Positions 62,497 through 64,000 of a stretch of DNA of 64,000 nt are shown piece by piece. Source of the stretch: an uncultured Flavobacteriales bacterium (lineage in GTDB: Bacteria > Bacteroidota > Bacteroidia > Flavobacteriales_D > Crocinitomicaceae). The position numbers and the translations under genes were made by a program. The notes beneath the pieces were generated by a model. The model worked only from the letters and a program-made list of their open reading frames with translations. It was not told the DNA's origin and made no database searches. The stretch lies in assembly GCA_937876195.1 (NCBI GenBank), contig CALEIK010000023.1, positions 124,001 through 188,000 of the forward strand, given 5' to 3'. Each line of letters starts with the position of its first letter. The first letter of the stretch is position 1.

Positions 62497-63819
62497 CTAG
62501 TCGTGTGACTCCACTACTTTACCGTACAAATCGTAATGATCTGCGCTCGTGATTTCTACCTTGGCAAAATCCCCTAAGCGTACAAAGTAATCTGCTTTCT
62601 TCACGAGCACTTCGTTATCCACTTCTGGAGAATCAAACTCCGTTCTACCGATGAAATATTCACCTTCTACTCTGTCGAATAAAACGTTGAATGTCTGTCC
62701 AATTTTTGCCTGATTCAATTCATAACTGATTCCTGACTGCAATTCCATAATTCGATCTGCACGTTCGCGCTTCACATCTTCTGGAACATCGTCCTCAAAA
62801 TTGTGTGCGTGTGTATTTTCTTCGTGTGAATAGGTGAAAATTCCCAAGCGATCAAATCGTGAACGTTCTACCCAATCGTACATTTCCTGAAAATCGGCCT
62901 CAGTTTCTCCTGGGTAACCAGCAATTAACGTCGTACGAATCGCTATTCCCGGGACTTTCGCTCTGATTTCTGAAATCAATTCTTCGGTTTTTTCGCGTGT
63001 AATTCCACGACGCATCGCTTGAAGCATACGCGTTGAACCGTGTTGTAAAGGAATATCCAAATAATTGCAGATATTGCTGCGCTTGTTCATCACCTCCAAG
63101 ACATCCATCGGGAATCCAGCAGGAAAAGCATAATGTAATTTTATCCATTCAATGCCTTCGACATCCGCTAATTTTTCTAGCAGTTCAGCCAAAGCACGTT
63201 TTTTGTAGATATCCAGTCCGTAATACGTCAAATCTTGCGCAATCAACATCAATTCCTTCACGCCTTTCGCTGCCAATCCTTGTGCTTGCTTCACCAATTC
63301 CTCAATCGGGGTAGAAACATGCTTTCCACGCATAATCGGTATGGCACAAAACGAACACGGACGATTACAACCTTCCGCAATTTTGAAATAGGCATAGTGA
63401 TTGGGTGTCGTCAACAAACGTTCACCGATCAATTCGTACTTGTAATCTGCTTTCAACGTTTTTAGCAAACGAGGAAGCTCACGTGTACCAAAAAAGGCAT
63501 CAACTTCTGGAATTTCTTTCTCCAGTTCATCTCTGTAGCGTTCAGATAAACAACCTGTCACGTACACTTTTGAAACCAACCCCTCTGATTTTGCATCAGC
63601 ATAACGAATAATGGTATCAATCGATTCCTGCTTCGCATTGTCGATAAATCCACACGTATTAATGATCACAATTTCTGCGTCATCACTCTGTGATTCATGC
63701 TCCACATCAAATTTATTCCCTTTCAGCTGCGCCATCATGACTTCAGAATCAAAGATGTTCTTCGAGCAACCTAAGGTAACCACGTTGACCTTGTTCTTCT
63801 TGAGGGTTTTTGTTTTCAT
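62497..63819 (-). CDS. rimO: Ribosomal protein S12 methylthiotransferase
   Basis: A 440-residue radical SAM methylthiotransferase modifying Asp89 of ribosomal protein S12. The N-terminal domain (VNVVTLGCSKNIFDSEVMMAQL) binds one [4Fe-4S] cluster through Cys residues in LGCSKN, NTCGF and TGCLSERY. The radical SAM Cys motif is EGCNRPCSFCAIPIMRGKHVS (near 165-185), and the C-terminal TRAM domain is about 370-440. The RimO-specific CNRPCSFCAIP pattern separates it from MiaB. ATG 63819 has a -7 box TACCTTTG 4 bases upstream (separate entry). Confidence 0.96.
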   Translation of the reverse strand: MKTKTLKKNKVNVVTLGCSKNIFDSEVMMAQLKGNKFDVEHESQSDDAEIVIINTCGFIDNAKQESIDTIIRYADAKSEGLVSKVYVTGCLSERYRDELEKEIPEVDAFFGTRELPRLLKTLKADYKYELIGERLLTTPNHYAYFKIAEGCNRPCSFCAIPIMRGKHVSTPIEELVKQAQGLAAKGVKELMLIAQDLTYYGLDIYKKRALAELLEKLADVEGIEWIKLHYAFPAGFPMDVLEVMNKRSNICNYLDIPLQHGSTRMLQAMRRGITREKTEELISEIRAKVPGIAIRTTLIAGYPGETEADFQEMYDWVERSRFDRLGIFTYSHEENTHAHNFEDDVPEDVKRERADRIMELQSGISYELNQAKIGQTFNVLFDRVEGEYFIGRTEFDSPEVDNEVLVKKADYFVRLGDFAKVEITSADHYDLYGKVVESHD

Positions 63820-63823
63820 GGTG

Positions 63824-63853
63824 CAAAGGTACTGTTAAGAGTTCAAAGTTCAA
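63824..63853 (-). promoter_or_regulatory. rimO promoter, predicted leaderless
   Basis: On the minus strand TTG (63853-63851), a 19-base spacer and TACCTTTG (63831-63824), then 4 bases (CACC) to the ATG at 63819. The TTG lies in a run of short repeated TTGAAC units between 63833 and 63872. Confidence 0.75.
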
Positions 63854-63935
63854 GGAGTTCAACAGTTCAAAGGCTCGTTTTTTTTTGAAACGTCTTAATA
63901 TCTATACAAAAGTCAAATGGCTTGAACTGCCAAAA

Positions 63936-64000
63936 TCATGAATTTATACCCACAAACTCAGCGAAGGCGTCATCCATAAATTTTGCGAGTGCATGATCGC
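63936..64000 (-). CDS. Possible C-terminal end of a gene cut by the window edge
   Basis: On the minus strand from the window edge to the TGA at 63938-63936 one frame reads DHALAKFMDDAFAEFVGINS, an acidic amphipathic helix that looks like a protein C-terminus. Only 20 codons are visible, so the family cannot be told. The other frames of this stretch contain stops or look less protein-like. The gap between it and rimO (63820-63935) holds the rimO promoter and short TTGAAC repeats. Confidence 0.35.
   Translation of the reverse strand, partial: DHALAKFMDDAFAEFVGINS

Overview
This window looks like a chromosomal segment from a member of the Bacteroidota, most likely Flavobacteriales in the broad sense and perhaps near Fluviicola/Crocinitomicaceae. 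The placement is by inference. The evidence is low GC, promoters of the Bacteroidota type (TTG or TTTG about 19-21 nt before TAnnTTTG), four secreted proteins ending in type IX secretion (T9SS) sorting domains with the 'YPNP' signature, SusC-like/TonB receptors, GWxTD, START-like, DUF4294 and TIGR02757 proteins, bifunctional RibBA, and the long form of GAPDH. I see no phage, IS element, CRISPR array or rRNA operon.

Layout. 0-6 kb: catalase with an overlapping but frame-broken osmC, a short HPF, and a Trk/Ktr potassium system whose TrkH gene is also broken; two clusters of REP-like palindromes flank the potassium genes. 6-10.4 kb: a secreted M43 metalloprotease facing a secreted GH18 protein. 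10.6-16.8 kb: START-like protein, LptF/G permease, two glycosyltransferases, ribBA and a LolD-type ATPase. 16.8-19.9 kb: a DUF3307/SatD-like pair divergent from a TerB/DnaJ-like membrane protein, separated by a striking three-palindrome operator. 20-27 kb: ppk1-ppx, a BatA-type membrane protein, a dihydroorotase homologue that has lost its metal-binding His-x-His, and a methyltransferase. 27.4-30.7 kb: marR-osmC-TonB receptor operon. 30.7-37 kb: beta-mannosidase, asparaginase, mltG, an acetyltransferase, an unknown protein and dapF, all on the minus strand. 37-41.2 kb: degQ-like protease, rpoD and gap.

41.3-44.9 kb is the most system-like accessory block: a His-rich periplasmic protein, a ZnuD-like TonB receptor and three tandem Cys/His-rich small lipoproteins, all on the minus strand. 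I read it as a candidate zinc (or other transition metal) uptake or sensing locus. 44.9-51.4 kb: AlkD-like repair protein, small lipoprotein, DUF4294 protein, an LDH/MDH-type dehydrogenase with an unusual specificity position, and a 1200-residue M36 metallopeptidase with five tandem repeats. 51.4-52.1 kb: tRNA-Ser(UGA), followed on its own strand by a repeated, highly structured segment that carries a copy of the tRNA 3' end and its own terminator. 52.2-64 kb: GWxTD protein, glycosyltransferase 2, aroQ and xerD (divergent with 2 bp between start codons), nfeD-flotillin, an acetyltransferase, the DUF2207/LemA pair, a T9SS cargo protein, and rimO at the right edge.

Two themes run through the window. 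Several genes (marR, dapF, rimO, probably ppx) have a TAnnTTTG box exactly 4 nt before the ATG, which predicts leaderless mRNAs. Regulation is also readable at two loci, the SatD operator and the MarR operator, from perfect or near-perfect palindromes beside the promoter elements.
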